A stretch of DNA of 64,000 bases from Ovis canadensis (taxonomy: Eukaryota; Chordata; Mammalia; Artiodactyla; Bovidae). The stretch covers positions 22,980,501 to 23,044,500 of the forward strand of contig NC_091255.1 of assembly GCF_042477335.2 (NCBI RefSeq). Direction: 5' to 3'. Each line of letters begins with the position of its first letter. The first letter of the stretch is position 1. Positions 24,301-35,254 of the stretch are shown here, in pieces. Both the position numbers and the translations under genes were made by a program. The notes under the pieces are model-generated. The model was not told the origin of the DNA, searched no databases, and worked only from the letters and a program-made list of their open reading frames with translations.

Positions 24301-27300
24301 GTACGTGGGGGCTGTGGACAGGGCCAGGATCCCTGGGATCAAGTCTCCATTTCATATCAGACTAGAAGTTGCTCATGGGCAAAGCATTTCCTCTGTTAGA
24401 ATCCTCAATTTTACCTTAAAAAAAGGAAGGGGGGAATAATTTCGGCCCTGCTTACCCCCACAGGGCTGTTGTTCTAGTGCCTATGAACATGCTTTGTAGC
24501 CCAGGAAATCTACACAAACATAATAATAGCAGCTGATATTTCCTGAGTGTCTACCATGGGCCAGGCACTTAACACACCCAAGAAGTATCTTTTTATCCAC
24601 AAATGAAGAGAATAGGGCTCAGAAAGGTTAGATAACTTGTCCAAGGTCACATAGCTAGGAAAGTGCAGACCAGGATTCAGGAGCTAAAGCCAAATTCTAA
24701 GCTTGTTGGACTCTGCCTCCTTCTCACAAGTGCAGTGATGTAATTATCACTGCTGTCATCATCACCTGGGCCCCTGAACTCTGCGCTCCTGCTATCTGCA
24801 TTGTTCAGGACTCAGGAAAGAGGACCCTCTGCCCTTCTTAGTTCCAAACCCTTATTTGTTTCCCCACTCCAATTTTACCCTTTCACAGACTGTGGGGTAG
24901 GAAAGAGGACTTCAGTGTTTGATGCTATAGTTAACACCAACAACCAAGGATAACTCTTAACCTGCAGCACCCACCCCTGCTCTCCTTCCCTGCACCTGTC
25001 AGATAATGAAATAAACCACGGGGGAGGCCTTGAGCTCTCAACACCTTCCCCCCAACCAGTATGTGCTCTTTCCTGCTTCCCTCCTCCTTCTTCCCCTACC
25101 AAGGGAAGCCCCAGGGGGGCTCAGTGGCCACCCAGCTGCCGGGAAAGCTGTTCACTGACTTTGAGGCCTGGGACCCCCTCAGACTCCAGGGAAGGCGCCC
25201 GGAAACCCGAGGTCCTAAATATTGCCATTCTTCCTTCGATGCCATCACTGTAGGTAAGATGGTCCCACCGGTGCCTCGCTTTCTTCTTTCCTCCCCCCAG
25301 CATCTCCAGGGGTCTCCGGAACTGAAGTACAAGGTTGGGAGGGTGGCAATTATAAAATCCAGAAATCCCAAGTCACAAGCGTTCCACAGGGTAGCAAGCC
25401 CACGCCAAGCAAAACCCTGCTCCCTCCTGCACTTTACCTTCCATCCCAGCTGTGCACACGGCATCCTCTCTGCTGGGTCCTGTCTCATCAGTTTGGGAAG
25501 CTGGGCCCTAGGGAAGCACCTCCCCTGGAAGGAAGGCAGGAGGCTGACGGTCACTCCTCAACTCTCTCTTGGCTCCGGGCAGACGGACAACAGCGCCTGT
25601 ACGTTTTCCAAGGGAACCAGTTCTGGGAGGTGACAGCTGACGGCAACGTCTCAGAGCCCCGCCCACTGCGGGAAAGGTGGGCGGGGCTGCCCCCCCACAT
25701 CGAGGCTGCCGCCGTGTCATTGGAGGATGGAGACTTCTACTTCTTCAAAGGTACCAGCCCTGAGGCAGAGGAGAAAATTAAGTCCTAGCGAGGGAGGAAT
25801 CTACCCAAGGTCAAAAGAGGGAAGGAATCTCGATTGCAATTTGAACCAGCGGCCCCAGGAACTCTCCCAGGAGATTCCTCTAGTGATGGATTGGGAGGCA
25901 CAGGTGCCAAGGTTGTCCCAGGAGAGAGGGTGGAAGCGTTTCAGAGACGAGGGAGGCAGAGGACAGCTCTGAGCTCTGCAATACAGCGGAAGAATGAACT
26001 TTTTTTAGAACCCTAGCTGTGTGAGGCTGGGCATGTTACTTAACTCATTGTTGTTGTTCAGTTGCCAAGTCATGTCCAACTGTTTGTGACCCCACAGACT
26101 GCAGCCTGCCAGGCCTCCCTGTCCTTCAGTATCCCCCAGAGTTTGCTCAAACTCATGTCCATTGAGTCGGTGATGCCATCCAACCATCTCCTCTTCTGTC
26201 GTCCCCTTCTCCTCCTGCTCTCAATATTTCCCAGCATCAGGGTCTTTTCCTATGAGTCAGCTCCTCGCATCAGGTGGCCAAACTATTGGAGCTTCAGTTT
26301 CAGCATCAGTCCTTCCAATGAATATTCAGGACTGATTTCCTTTCGGATAGACTGGATGGATCTCCTTGCAGTCCAAAGGACTCTCAAGAGTCTTCTCCAG
26401 CACCACTCTTGGAGCTTGAATTTGTTGAATGGGGAAGAGAATCCCTCAGCCTTGTTGGGAAAGGAGGATTAAAAGGACATAATGTCTGAGGACTGTGTAG
26501 TATATGACGTGAGAAAATACAGTTTATTGATTCGACCAATCCTGAGTGCCTTCTGCACCCTGGGTTGGAGGTGTGGGGATACAGTAATGATCGAAACAAA
26601 AATCCCCCCCCTCACAGAACTGTTGGTAGTAATGGCCTTGGAGAAAGACCTTGGCCTTGCAGGAAGTCGTTACTCACCTGGGAGGGGGCATGCTTCCTGC
26701 CAGGGATGGGGAGGGTCCTTCAGCGCTCCCCGCCCTCTGCTGACACCTGCTGGAAGTTGAGGCCACAGCAGTTCCTCCTCTGCGGTTTATCACTGATCCG
26801 TTTCGGTTATCATAAATACTAACCAGCTGGGGCTTCAACTTGATGGGGAGTAGGGGTGTGGGGGAATAGGGATGGGGTACAGAGACAGAGGGTGAGAGCA
26901 ACAAACTCACCCTGGCTCTTCCAACATCCCACAGGGAGTCGATGCTGGAGGTTCCAGGGCCCCAAGCCGGTGTGGGGCTCCCCACAGCTGTGCCGGGAGG
27001 GGGGCCTGCCCCGCCACCCTGATGCTGCCTTCTTCTTCCCTCCTCTGCACCGCCTCGTCCTCTTCAAAGGCACTCGCTACTACGTGCTGGCCCGAGGAGG
27101 GCTGCAGGTGGAGCCCTACTACCCCCGAGGCCTGCAGGACTGGGGTGGTGTCCCCGAGGAGGTCAGTGGCGTCCTGCCCAGGCCCGACGGCTCCATCATC
27201 TTCTTCAGAGACGACCGCTACTGGCGCCTCGACCAGGCCAAACTCCAGACAATCACCTCGGGCCGCTGGGCCACAGAGCTGCCCTGGATGGGCTGCTGGC

Positions 27301-27329
27301 ACGCCAACTCAGGGGGCGCCCTGTTCTGA
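2974..27329 (+). CDS. MMP28: MMP28, matrix metalloproteinase-28 (epilysin), complete 8-exon gene
   Basis: Coding exons are 2974-3075, 13164-13243, 13466-13653, 20626-20850, 23484-23729, 25104-25253, 25583-25750 and 26935-27329. They sum to 1554 nt (517 codons plus TGA) against 520 in human, every junction is GT..AG, and the frame is continuous. Visible in order: signal peptide (about 1-22, Leu-rich), propeptide with cysteine switch PRCGVAD (Cys88), furin-type RRKKR (115-119), catalytic domain with [11 protein letters not shown] (zinc ligands His237, His241, His247; Glu238 catalytic) and Met-turn Met255, short hinge, hemopexin domain bounded by Cys321 and Cys507. No membrane anchor is seen, so it is a secreted zinc endopeptidase, expected to be activated by furin in the secretory pathway; the family member acts in epithelial repair and macrophage recruitment. 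The start is the first in-frame ATG although the frame is open about 100 codons upstream; its Kozak context is mediocre (T at -3, G at +4). Introns 1 (10 kb) and 3 (7 kb) hold most of the repeats. Confidence 0.97.
3636..3762 (-). mobile_element. CHR-type tRNA-derived SINE (short)
   Basis: T-run then GCATGTGGGATCTAAGTTCC and a terminal CCATGGCTGAATTCCC; the first of two CHR copies in tandem in MMP28 intron 1. Confidence 0.75.
3786..4127 (-). mobile_element. CHR-type tRNA-derived SINE (long)
   Basis: Nearly full-length CHR: GGCTGGGTCTTC, GGGGGCTACTCT, and GAGCCACCAGGGACGCCCC at the tRNA end. Confidence 0.85.
5225..5445 (+). mobile_element. MIR SINE
   Basis: Old MIR: TTCAGTGTCAGACAGACC, AATTATTTAACCTCT, and GATAATGTATGTGAAATGCG core signatures. 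Confidence 0.65.
5480..5662 (-). mobile_element. Bov-tA SINE (partial)
   Basis: GACCATAGCCTGCCAGGCTT to GAGCCACCAGGGAA; lacks the extreme 3' tail. Confidence 0.85.
5765..6140 (-). mobile_element. Ancient LTR-like repeat (possibly MaLR/MLT type)
   Basis: Contains GTTACAGATTACTTCAAATT and CTCCATGTGGGCCTATCCC, which appear inverted relative to the fragment at 34170-34425, so both seem to be copies of one old family. Family name uncertain. Confidence 0.4.
6168..6461 (-). mobile_element. CHR-type SINE
   Basis: T-run, TTTGGCTGCGCTGGGTCTCC, CTCTAGGGCATCCAGGCTTC, ends GGCCCACCGGGGAAGTCC. Confidence 0.85.
7230..7380 (-). mobile_element. CHR-type SINE (short)
   Basis: TTTATTTGGCTGTGCCACGT to CTGGACACCAGGGAAGTCCC. 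Confidence 0.8.
8115..8332 (+). mobile_element. Bov-tA SINE
   Basis: Full-length: ACTTCCCTGGTGGCTCAGCT head, GAGAATCCCCATGGACAGAG middle, AGTCAGACACGACTGAATGA tail. Confidence 0.9.
8537..8752 (+). mobile_element. Bov-tA SINE
   Basis: Second full-length Bov-tA in the same orientation about 200 bp after the previous one. Confidence 0.88.
8983..9217 (-). mobile_element. CHR-type SINE
   Basis: TTGGGTCTCCGTTGCAGCAT, GCTCCGCGGCATGTGGGATC, ends GGGCCACCAGAGAAGTCC. Confidence 0.83.
9405..9530 (-). mobile_element. MIR SINE fragment
   Basis: CCCCATTTCATATT, AGAAAGGTTGAGTAACTG and CACACAGCTAATCAG mark an antisense MIR. Confidence 0.6.
9580..9714 (-). mobile_element. CHR-type SINE (short)
   Basis: TTTATTTGGCTGCACTGG to GGACCACCAGGGAGGTCTT. 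Confidence 0.8.
10442..10654 (-). mobile_element. Bov-tA SINE
   Basis: Nearly full-length, tail ACTTCAGTCGTGTCTGACTC first and tRNA-derived head GTGCCACCTGGGAA last. Confidence 0.87.
10912..11036 (+). mobile_element. Bov-A monomer
   Basis: Bov-A part only (GGAGGAAATGGCAACCCACT to GACACGACTGAGC); no tRNA-derived head. Confidence 0.82.
11795..12000 (-). mobile_element. MIR SINE
   Basis: TATATACCAGACAACTATGC, GAAGAAATGGAAGCTCAGAG and CTATTCTATAATGCC pattern. Confidence 0.65.
12078..12205 (+). mobile_element. Bov-A monomer
   Basis: CTGGAGAAGGGAATGGCAAC to TTAGCGACTAAACCACCACC. Confidence 0.82.
12758..12958 (+). mobile_element. CHR-type SINE
   Basis: Sense orientation: GACATCCCTGGTGGTCCAGT head with A/B-box-like region, ends in an AATAAATAAACAATAAATTG tail. 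Confidence 0.78.
13164..13243 (+). CDS. MMP28: MMP28 coding exon 2 (propeptide)
   Basis: 80 nt between CCCCCAG and GTAAGG. Encodes AFLEKYGYL, the helix typical of the MMP peptidoglycan-binding-like prodomain, through the first two bases of Arg61. Confidence 0.95.
13466..13653 (+). CDS. MMP28: MMP28 coding exon 3 (cysteine switch and furin site)
   Basis: 188 nt between AACAG and GTGAGT. Carries PRCGVAD (Cys88, latency switch) and RRKKR (115-119), so latency and activation elements lie in one exon. The stretch between them resembles human MMP28 and is longer than in most MMPs. Confidence 0.96.
13872..15536 (-). mobile_element. Full-length solo LTR of a class II (ERVK-like) endogenous retrovirus
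   Basis: 1665 bp in MMP28 intron 3, antisense to the gene. Read on the minus strand it starts TGTTGGGAGCC and ends GGACCCCAGCA (TG..CA ends) and is flanked by an exact 6-bp duplication AACCAC (13866-13871 and 15537-15542). A 6-bp target duplication is typical of class II ERVs. AATAAA on the minus strand at 14255-14250 suits the end of R. No gag, pol or env sequence adjoins it, so this is a recombined solo LTR with no viral genes. It resembles the cattle BTLTR1 group from memory. Three imperfect copies of a roughly 55-bp motif lie inside it. Confidence 0.88.
15690..15990 (-). mobile_element. Ancient mammalian L1 (L1M) fragment
   Basis: AATACAATTCACATACCATA, CATTGTGCAACCGTCGCCAC and AGCTGTTGGCAACACTGATC match an old L1M 3' region in antisense. 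Confidence 0.65.
16981..17215 (-). mobile_element. Ruminant L1 fragment
   Basis: TTGGAGTATAGCCGATTAAC, TATACAGCACATCCTTGTTG. It ends exactly where a Bov-A monomer begins. Confidence 0.7.
17216..17299 (+). mobile_element. Bov-A fragment
   Basis: CTGGAGAAGGAGATGGCAAC to GGAGCCTGGTGGGCTAC; 84 bp, joined to the preceding L1 piece. Confidence 0.8.
17305..17480 (-). mobile_element. MIR SINE
   Basis: TTAACTCATTTTATTCAATA, ACATGGGGAAAATGAGGGAC, GGCCACACAGTAGCCAAGC. Confidence 0.65.
17885..18075 (-). mobile_element. MIR SINE
   Basis: TGAGCGCCCATCACATACCA, CCCCACTTTGCAAGTAAAGA; antisense MIR just after the candidate cassette exon. Confidence 0.6.
19070..19238 (-). mobile_element. CHR-type SINE
   Basis: T-rich start, GGCCATGCCATGCCACATTC, GATGAACAGGGAAGTCCC end. 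Confidence 0.8.
19490..19690 (-). mobile_element. Bov-tA SINE
   Basis: AGTCGCTTCAGTCGTGTCCG to GGCGGGTTCTTTACCACTAA; head end missing. Confidence 0.86.
20626..20850 (+). CDS. MMP28: MMP28 coding exon 4 (N-terminal catalytic domain)
   Basis: 225 nt between GGCAG and GTGCTG. Begins with GNKWYK and includes [14 protein letters not shown] and the GDHNDG/AFDGPG structural-metal loops of the metzincin fold. Starts and ends in phase 1, so its loss would keep the frame. Confidence 0.96.
21929..22146 (+). mobile_element. Bov-tA SINE
   Basis: Full-length copy in MMP28 intron 4 whose 3' end runs into the CA microsatellite. Confidence 0.86.
22147..22236. repeat. (CA)n microsatellite with duplicated 19-bp insert
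   Basis: CA runs are interrupted by an exact 19-bp unit, TCCTCCTCAAGGCCAGCTC, at 22171-22189 and 22218-22236, so the array is a compound of CA tract plus unit, duplicated. Confidence 0.9.
22585..22692 (-). mobile_element. CHR-type SINE (short)
   Basis: T-run, GGCTGCACTCAGGCATGCAG, CTGGACTTTCGGGGAATTCC. Confidence 0.78.
22900..23089 (-). mobile_element. Bov-tA SINE
   Basis: CTCAGTCGTGTCTGACTCTT to AGCACCACCTGGGAAGCCC. Confidence 0.86.
23484..23729 (+). CDS. MMP28: MMP28 coding exon 5 (zinc-binding active site)
   Basis: 246 nt, GC-rich, between CTGCAG and GTGAGA. Encodes [11 protein letters not shown] and the Met-turn ALMAPYY, then [11 protein letters not shown] at the end of the catalytic domain. 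All catalytic residues are present. Confidence 0.97.
24520..24730 (-). mobile_element. MIR SINE
   Basis: Well-preserved: GAGTGTCTACCATGGGCCAG, AGAAAGGTTAGATAACTTGT, AGGTCACATAGCTAG. In MMP28 intron 5. Confidence 0.75.
25104..25253 (+). CDS. MMP28: MMP28 coding exon 6 (hinge and start of hemopexin domain)
   Basis: 150 nt between CCAAG and GTAAGA. Contains the first hemopexin cysteine in [11 protein letters not shown] (Cys321) after a short Gly/Pro hinge. Confidence 0.95.
   Translation, partial: GSPRGAQWPPSCRESCSLTLRPGTPSDSREGARKPEVLNIAILPSMPSL
25583..25750 (+). CDS. MMP28: MMP28 coding exon 7 (hemopexin blade)
   Basis: 168 nt between GGGCAG and GTACCA. Encodes [12 protein letters not shown] and [15 protein letters not shown], typical hemopexin beta-strand motifs. 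In phase with exons 6 and 8. Confidence 0.95.
26048..26415 (-). mobile_element. BovB LINE 3' end
   Basis: TTGCCAAGTCATGTCCAACT through AGTCTTCTCCAGCACCAC, in MMP28 intron 7. Confidence 0.88.
26935..27329 (+). CDS. MMP28: MMP28 terminal coding exon 8 (hemopexin blades and stop)
   Basis: 395 nt from the CCACAG acceptor to TGA at 27327. Encodes [27 protein letters not shown] and the final disulfide cysteine in MGCWHANSG (Cys507). Confidence 0.96.
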
Positions 27330-27469
27330 AGATGCCTCCCACCTCTTAGTGAGTGCCTTCATAGCCACTGTGTGTCCCCTGCCCCAAGGGCAGACAAGCC
27401 TCTGAGCCTCCCCGCAGAAGCTCAGGCAAGAAAGGTGGTCTGCGTTTGTTCCCTGGAGGATGTGTTTGC

Positions 27470-27578
27470 ACTGTCAAGACGTTGCATTCAGGATCTCATT
27501 TCCCAACAAGGGCTCAAACCCCTTTCCCCCTGCAGGGGAAGCGCGGAGTCTTAACCACTGGACCACCAGGGAAGTCCC
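27470..27578 (-). mobile_element. CHR-type SINE fragment in MMP28 3'UTR
   Basis: TTGCATTCAGGATCTCATTT to CTGGACCACCAGGGAAGTCC; transcribed as part of MMP28 mRNA if the 27975 poly(A) signal is used. Confidence 0.8.
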
Positions 27579-27974
27579 GAGACATTGACCGTTGTGGGAT
27601 CAACTCAACGAGAAGCTAAAAAGGGTCCCAGACCCCATGGCCCTTTCCCCAGGGACTCATTCCTCCCCAGGCCTTGGGGATTTTGTCTCTGCACCAAAGG
27701 TGCAGTTCCTGTCCCCAAGGCCACAGCACTGGACAACCAGGAAGGCTGCCAAACTCAGCAGAGAAGTTGGGACACTTTCCCAGACTGTCCCTTCCCCTCA
27801 GGACCTCCTGACTTGGTCCCTAGAGAACTGTGTCTTATTTAATCAGAGGCCCTGCCTGCAGGAAGCTTGTATGGTTTGGGTACCAGAGTCTCAAACCTCA
27901 GGAGAGTCAGGACCCAGAACAAGGAGACCAGTGCAGACCTGCTGGGCCCTGTTTTTTTTTGGGGGGCGTGTTGG

Positions 27975-27980
27975 AATAAA
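27975..27980 (+). terminator. MMP28: MMP28 polyadenylation signal AATAAA
   Basis: Canonical AATAAA 646 nt after the stop codon; the only one on this strand soon after the gene. Confidence 0.75.
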
Positions 27981-27998
27981 GAGGTGCTCCCAGCGAGT

Positions 27999-28790
27999 GA
28001 GCAGGGGAGCAGCTTCCTTGGACCAGTGTCCAGTGAGAGCAGGTGGGCATGGATGCTAGGGAGGGGGCAACCATGTTCTTCTTTGTCCTAGCCGGGCCCA
28101 GTGAGCTGTGGGTGTGTATAGTTGAGATGGGGAGAAGGGGCCCGCTGCTCTCTTCAAAAAGCAAAATGTTCTTCGCCCACTCACCCTCCAGGCCAGATGG
28201 AGAACCCTGTGCGGCCGCAGGATGACAGGGGCCTCTCTGGAGGTCTGGCTGCTGCAGGCGCTGGGGGCCTCTGCAGACTGGGAGAGCCCCCGTGCTCACA
28301 ATGGCCCCGTTGTCCTGGCCACACACGAAGCATTCCAGGAGCTCCCTCTGGCCGGCCAAGAATAGCTGGGATTCCTGGAGAAGGACCCAGCTCCCCAGCC
28401 TCCCTGTCTTCAGTCTCAGCAGGCTTCTGGGCTAACTCTAGTTCAGCGCACTCCACACCTGCCAGGGGCTTGTCGGCACACACACTGACCGCGGTCAGAG
28501 CGGCCTTCCCGTTGGAGGGGAGGAAGGTCCGGCCAGCTTCAGCCCTCAGCTCCCAGTGGGCATTCCTGGCGCGGAGCCTGCCTTTTTTCTTCTCGGCGCG
28601 CGGTGGGGAGAATGGCCTTTAACTGCCCTTGGCTGCAAGGGCTTGGTTCAGCCCGGAGCTGCTGGGAGGAGGCTCTCCGCCTGCCCTTTTCCCTCCGGCT
28701 TGAACCCGGGGAAAGGGCAAGGAGGGTTGATCTTTATCACGCTCACTGGGGTGCTCGCCCCTCCTTTAGGCACTGACACTTGGAACCGAG
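27999..28790. other. Spacer between convergent MMP28 and C17orf50 3' ends
   Basis: About 0.8 kb of unique-looking, moderately GC-rich DNA. Several open frames on both strands have no recognisable family and no splice framework. I see no gene in it. Confidence 0.6.
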
Positions 28791-28792
28791 GC

Positions 28793-28798
28793 TTTATT
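28793..28798 (-). terminator. C17orf50: C17orf50 polyadenylation signal AATAAA
   Basis: TTTATT on the plus strand (AATAAA on minus), about 400 nt after the stop, giving a 3'UTR of roughly 28775-29199. It lies about 0.8 kb from the MMP28 poly(A) signal, so the two transcripts should not overlap. Confidence 0.7.
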
Positions 28799-29199
28799 GG
28801 AGGGTTTGAGGGGAGGGGCAAGTTTCCCAGAGGGGTTATTTATTTTTAGGCGATGCCTCTGCCCACTGGGCCAGAAGGAACCTGAAATACCCAAGAGACA
28901 AGTGATAGGGTTGTGGGCAAGGGACGGGAGTCAGGTGGGCGATGGGCACCGCGTGCTGACCGGCGAGGCGCTGTTGCAGGAACAGACCTCCAGGTGATGA
29001 TGTTGGGCTCCGCACTAATAACAGGTGGGGCCGCCCCATCGGGGATGCGCCTGCTGGTCTGCTCCTAGAGGGGGGCGCCCCGGAAGGGCGGCTCTGCGGC
29101 ACGTGATCGAAGTCGGGGAAGAGAGAGGAGGGTTGCGGGCAGTTGGGGTGGAGGCGAGGATGAAGGGCTACAGAGGCAGGGAGGTGGGGGTGGTGGCGC

Positions 29200-31778
<2,579 letters not shown>

Positions 31779-32008
31779 TCTCCCCAAAGTCTTGCTGCCC
31801 TCTTCCCCTGATCAGGCAGAGGGATGGGACAGAGTTTCCACAGAGCTTGTCTCGTCTCCAGGGCCTCTGCTGGATTACAAGGGGGCGGGGCTAGAATCTC
31901 ACCTGTCCTTAGGATTCCACCCGAAGAATAACTGCCTTCTCTAGAACTTCCATCCCAAACCCTGCCTTCTCTCTTGGGAAGGTATTAAAGGGGACAGAGA
32001 GTAACCTT

Positions 32009-32228
32009 GGGGCTTCCCAAATGCCACTAGTGGTAGAGGACCCACCTGCCAACGCAGGAGACATAATGGGTTCGATCCCTGGGTCAGGAAGATCCCCTGG
32101 AGGAGGGCACAGCAACCCACTCCAGTATTCTTGCCTGGAGAATCCCATGGACAGGGGAGCCTGGTGGGCTACATACAGTCCATAGGGTCGCAAAGAGTCG
32201 GACACAACTGAAGTGACTTAGCACACAC
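32009..32228 (+). mobile_element. Bov-tA SINE
   Basis: GGGCTTCCCAAATGCCACTA to GGACACAACTGAAGTGACTT, full-length, 230 bp upstream of the C17orf50 start. Confidence 0.86.
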
Positions 32229-32991
32229 AGGCACAGAGTGACTTTGGCTCCCCCCATAGACTGGGGTCAATTCCCAACTCTACCACATAAATGAAACTCT
32301 ATCTGAGTGTTAGTAAGTTATCTTTCTGACCTTCTGTCTCTCTTTCTGTGTGTCAGGGCCGTGCAGTACCAAACTTTACCTGGCCCACTGAAGACACGCA
32401 CAGCATTATGTCTGTTGGCATCACTATTTTCTCCCCTTCCCTTTCAGCTCAGTCCCTATCCTTCCTCATCCCTGCTTCCCACCCCACCCACCTCCAGCTC
32501 ACTGCCTTAGCTCCAAGGAGAAGAGGACATGGTGTCAAGTTATAGGAAGCAGGGCTCAGGTAAAAGCCAGGGGTAGCTTCTGGATATTCGGTATGTGTGT
32601 GACAGCTGGGGCTCAGGAAAGGAATAAAATCGTAGAAACTTGGGGAAACGCCTTCATTGCTTGGCCTGACAGTGGGGTGTTTGGGCAGAGTCAGTGGTAT
32701 TCAGAGGGGCAGAGGATGCAAACCCAGGTCTGGAGAGCCTCCATCTGATGTGATACAGTTGCTGGAGTCAAGGAGATCCAGTCTGTTAGGGGAACATGAC
32801 ATGGTGCTCCATTCAGGTCGGAAGTGGGGGCCTGGGTCTCTTCCTTCAGGCATCTCCCAGTTTGGTGAGATGTAGAACAGAGAGGGCAGACCAGCCTCCA
32901 AGAATCTCGCGGGGGTGACACTGTGAAGAACTGTAAAGAATCTAAAATTTTACCCTACGTGCAAGCGAGCAAGTTAGCCCACTGTATTTCC

Positions 32992-33270
32992 CTGCTGCTG
33001 CTGCTGCTAAGTCGATTCAGTCATGTCCAACTCTGTGCAACCCCATAGATGGCAGCCCACCAGTCTCCCCTGTCCCTGGGATTCTCAAGGCAAGAATACT
33101 GGAGTGGGTGCCATTTCCTTCTCCAATGCATGAAAGTGAAAAGTGAAAGTGAAGTCACTCAGTCGTGTCCGACTCTTAGAAACCCCATGAACTGCAGCCT
33201 ACCAGGCTCCTCCATCCATGGGATTTTCTAGGCAAGAGTATACTGGAATGGGTTGCCATTGCCTTCTCCG
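32992..33270 (-). mobile_element. Bov-A2 SINE (dimer)
   Basis: Two Bov-A units in tandem joined by a GAAAGTGAAAAGTGAAAGTG linker, with a (GCT)n run at the tail side (32995-33009). Confidence 0.87.
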
Positions 33271-33671
33271 ACTGTATTTTCCTAGGTGCTGCCAAAACAC
33301 ATGAGACTCTTGGGTTAGAGAGAAAAGGCCTCATTACCGATGACACAGCAGCATTGGCATACGGTGTCATCTCTTGGCCCACTGTCCCATGGGTGCTAGG
33401 TAGGACCTGCATATGCAGTGGTTTGCATTGTAAGAGGAACCCTGAGCTTAGGGAACCCTAATTTTTTTATACCGGGTAGTAACCAAACCTGTTTTTTGCT
33501 CCAGAAAAAGACACTGTATCTTCCAATGTTTTTCACTATATAAACACCTTTGAAACACCTCTGCTTGTAAGACATGCAAAAAATAGGGAAGACCCATGGA
33601 GAACAGTCTCCTCCCCAAACCTGAATATCCTTACATTTACTAAAGGAGCTTATACCCACCTTGGTTCTCTT

Positions 33672-33963
33672 TTTAAAATTTATTATTTATGGCTGCGCTG
33701 GGTCTTCGTTGCTATACCCAGGCTTTCTTTAGTTGCAGCAAGTGGGGGGCTACTCTTCCTTGCCGAGCAGGAGCTTCTCATTGCAGTGACTTCTCTCGTT
33801 GCAGAACAGACTCAAGGAAGCACGGCCTTTGGTAGTTTGGCATGCCGGCTTAGTTGCCCCACAGCATGGAGGATCTTAGTTCACAGACCAGGGATTGAAC
33901 TTATGTCCCCTGCATTGGCATTGGCAGAAAGATTCCTAACCACTGGACTTCCAGGGAAGCCCC
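33672..33963 (-). mobile_element. CHR-type SINE (long)
   Basis: GGCTGCGCTGGGTCTTCGTT to CACTGGACTTCCAGGGAAGC. Confidence 0.87.
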
Positions 33964-34169
33964 TAGCCACTTTGGATCTTGATTGGAAATTTCAAAAGCT
34001 TACTCTGTCTAATTTAAAGAGCAGTGAGAGCTCACAGAATGACTGGAAGACTTGACAGTTTCTCTCTATGGGGCTGGGCCCATCTTCCCTTCAAGAAAAC
34101 TCTATCCATGAATAATACCTAAACAAGATAGGATCCTATTAACAAGAAAGGAAAAGAAACAGCTCCTCT

Positions 34170-34425
34170 GTCTTGGGGGTAACCAGCCTCTAGAATGGCT
34201 CCCAATGACCCTTGTTGCCTGGTATTCACTCTGATGTAGCCCCTTCCCATATGAAATAAGGCTGACCTCAGTCATTGATAGGATGTTGTGGGAATTGACA
34301 GAGTGTGACTTTCAAGGCTATGTAATAAAACATCCTGTGGCTCCTGTCTTGCTCTGTCTCTCTGGAGAAAGCCCACTGCCATGTCATGAGGACACTCAGT
34401 CAACCCCACGGAAAGGTCCATCCCT
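34170..34425 (+). mobile_element. Ancient LTR-like repeat (possibly MaLR/MLT type)
   Basis: GGCTCCCAATGACCCTTGTT, TGAAATAAGGCTGACCTCAG, GCCATGTCATGAGGACACTC; same old family as 5765-6140. Confidence 0.45.
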
Positions 34426-34629
34426 CCTGCCAGCTTCAGTTTTCTTGTTTCCTCATCCGTGAAACGGGTACAACAATCATTATCTTGATGCCTTTAGAAA
34501 GTAACTGAAAGAAAATTACTTTCCAAGAGGTAAAGCAAAGCCCTACATAGAGACCCTATTTCCCCTCTTTCTCATATTCTACCTGTCATTGCTATTCCTG
34601 GGGTATACCAAATATCCACCTGCCTGGAG

Positions 34630-34752
34630 TTTTTTTGGTTGTTTGTCACAGCACAAGGCTTCAGGATCTTAGTTCCCCAAGCAGGGCTTGAACCCTGGGC
34701 CCCCGCAGAGAAAGTGCTGAGTTCTAACCACTGCACCACCAGGGAATTCCCC
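34630..34752 (-). mobile_element. CHR-type SINE (short)
   Basis: TTCAGGATCTTAGTTCCCCA to GCACCACCAGGGAATTCCCC. Confidence 0.8.
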
Positions 34753-35051
34753 CGCCTGGAGCCTTTGCCCTGGTGTTCCTTCTGCCAGGGTACCCTTCCA
34801 GCAGACATCTGCAGGGCTTGCTTCCTCACTTCTCTCCGGTCCCTGCTCAAATATCACCATATCAGTGAAGTCTTTCCTAACCACCTTATAGAAAATCCCC
34901 CAGCCCCAACCCATCTCCTGTAGTCCTTCATTTTTCTCCCTGGTATTTATCACCATCTGACTCACTACCGATTCATATGTTCATCTATCATCCATCACCC
35001 ACCATCATGTAAGCAGCCTCCGTGAGGACAGGGGCTTCATTTACAGCTACA

Positions 35052-35254
35052 TGAAAAGTGAAAGTGTGAGTGGCTCAGTCTGACTCTTTGAGACCCCACG
35101 GACTATAGCCCGCCAGGCTCCTCAGTCTCCAGACAAGAATACTGGAATGGGTAGCCTTCCCTTCTCTAGGGGATCTTCCCGACCCAGGGACCGAACCCGG
35201 GTCTCCCGCATTGCAGGCAGATTCTTTACTGTTTGAGCCACAAGGGAAGCCCCT
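35052..35254 (-). mobile_element. Bov-tA SINE
   Basis: GAAAAGTGAAAGTGTGAGTG tail-side to GAGCCACAAGGGAAGCCCC; the closest transposon upstream of GAS2L2. Confidence 0.87.

Larger units (their letters stand above)
27330..27998 (+). other. MMP28: MMP28 3'UTR
   Basis: Runs from the stop codon to just past AATAAA at 27975-27980, followed by a GT-rich stretch. It contains a CHR-type SINE fragment (27470-27578), so part of the 3'UTR is transposon-derived. Confidence 0.75.
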
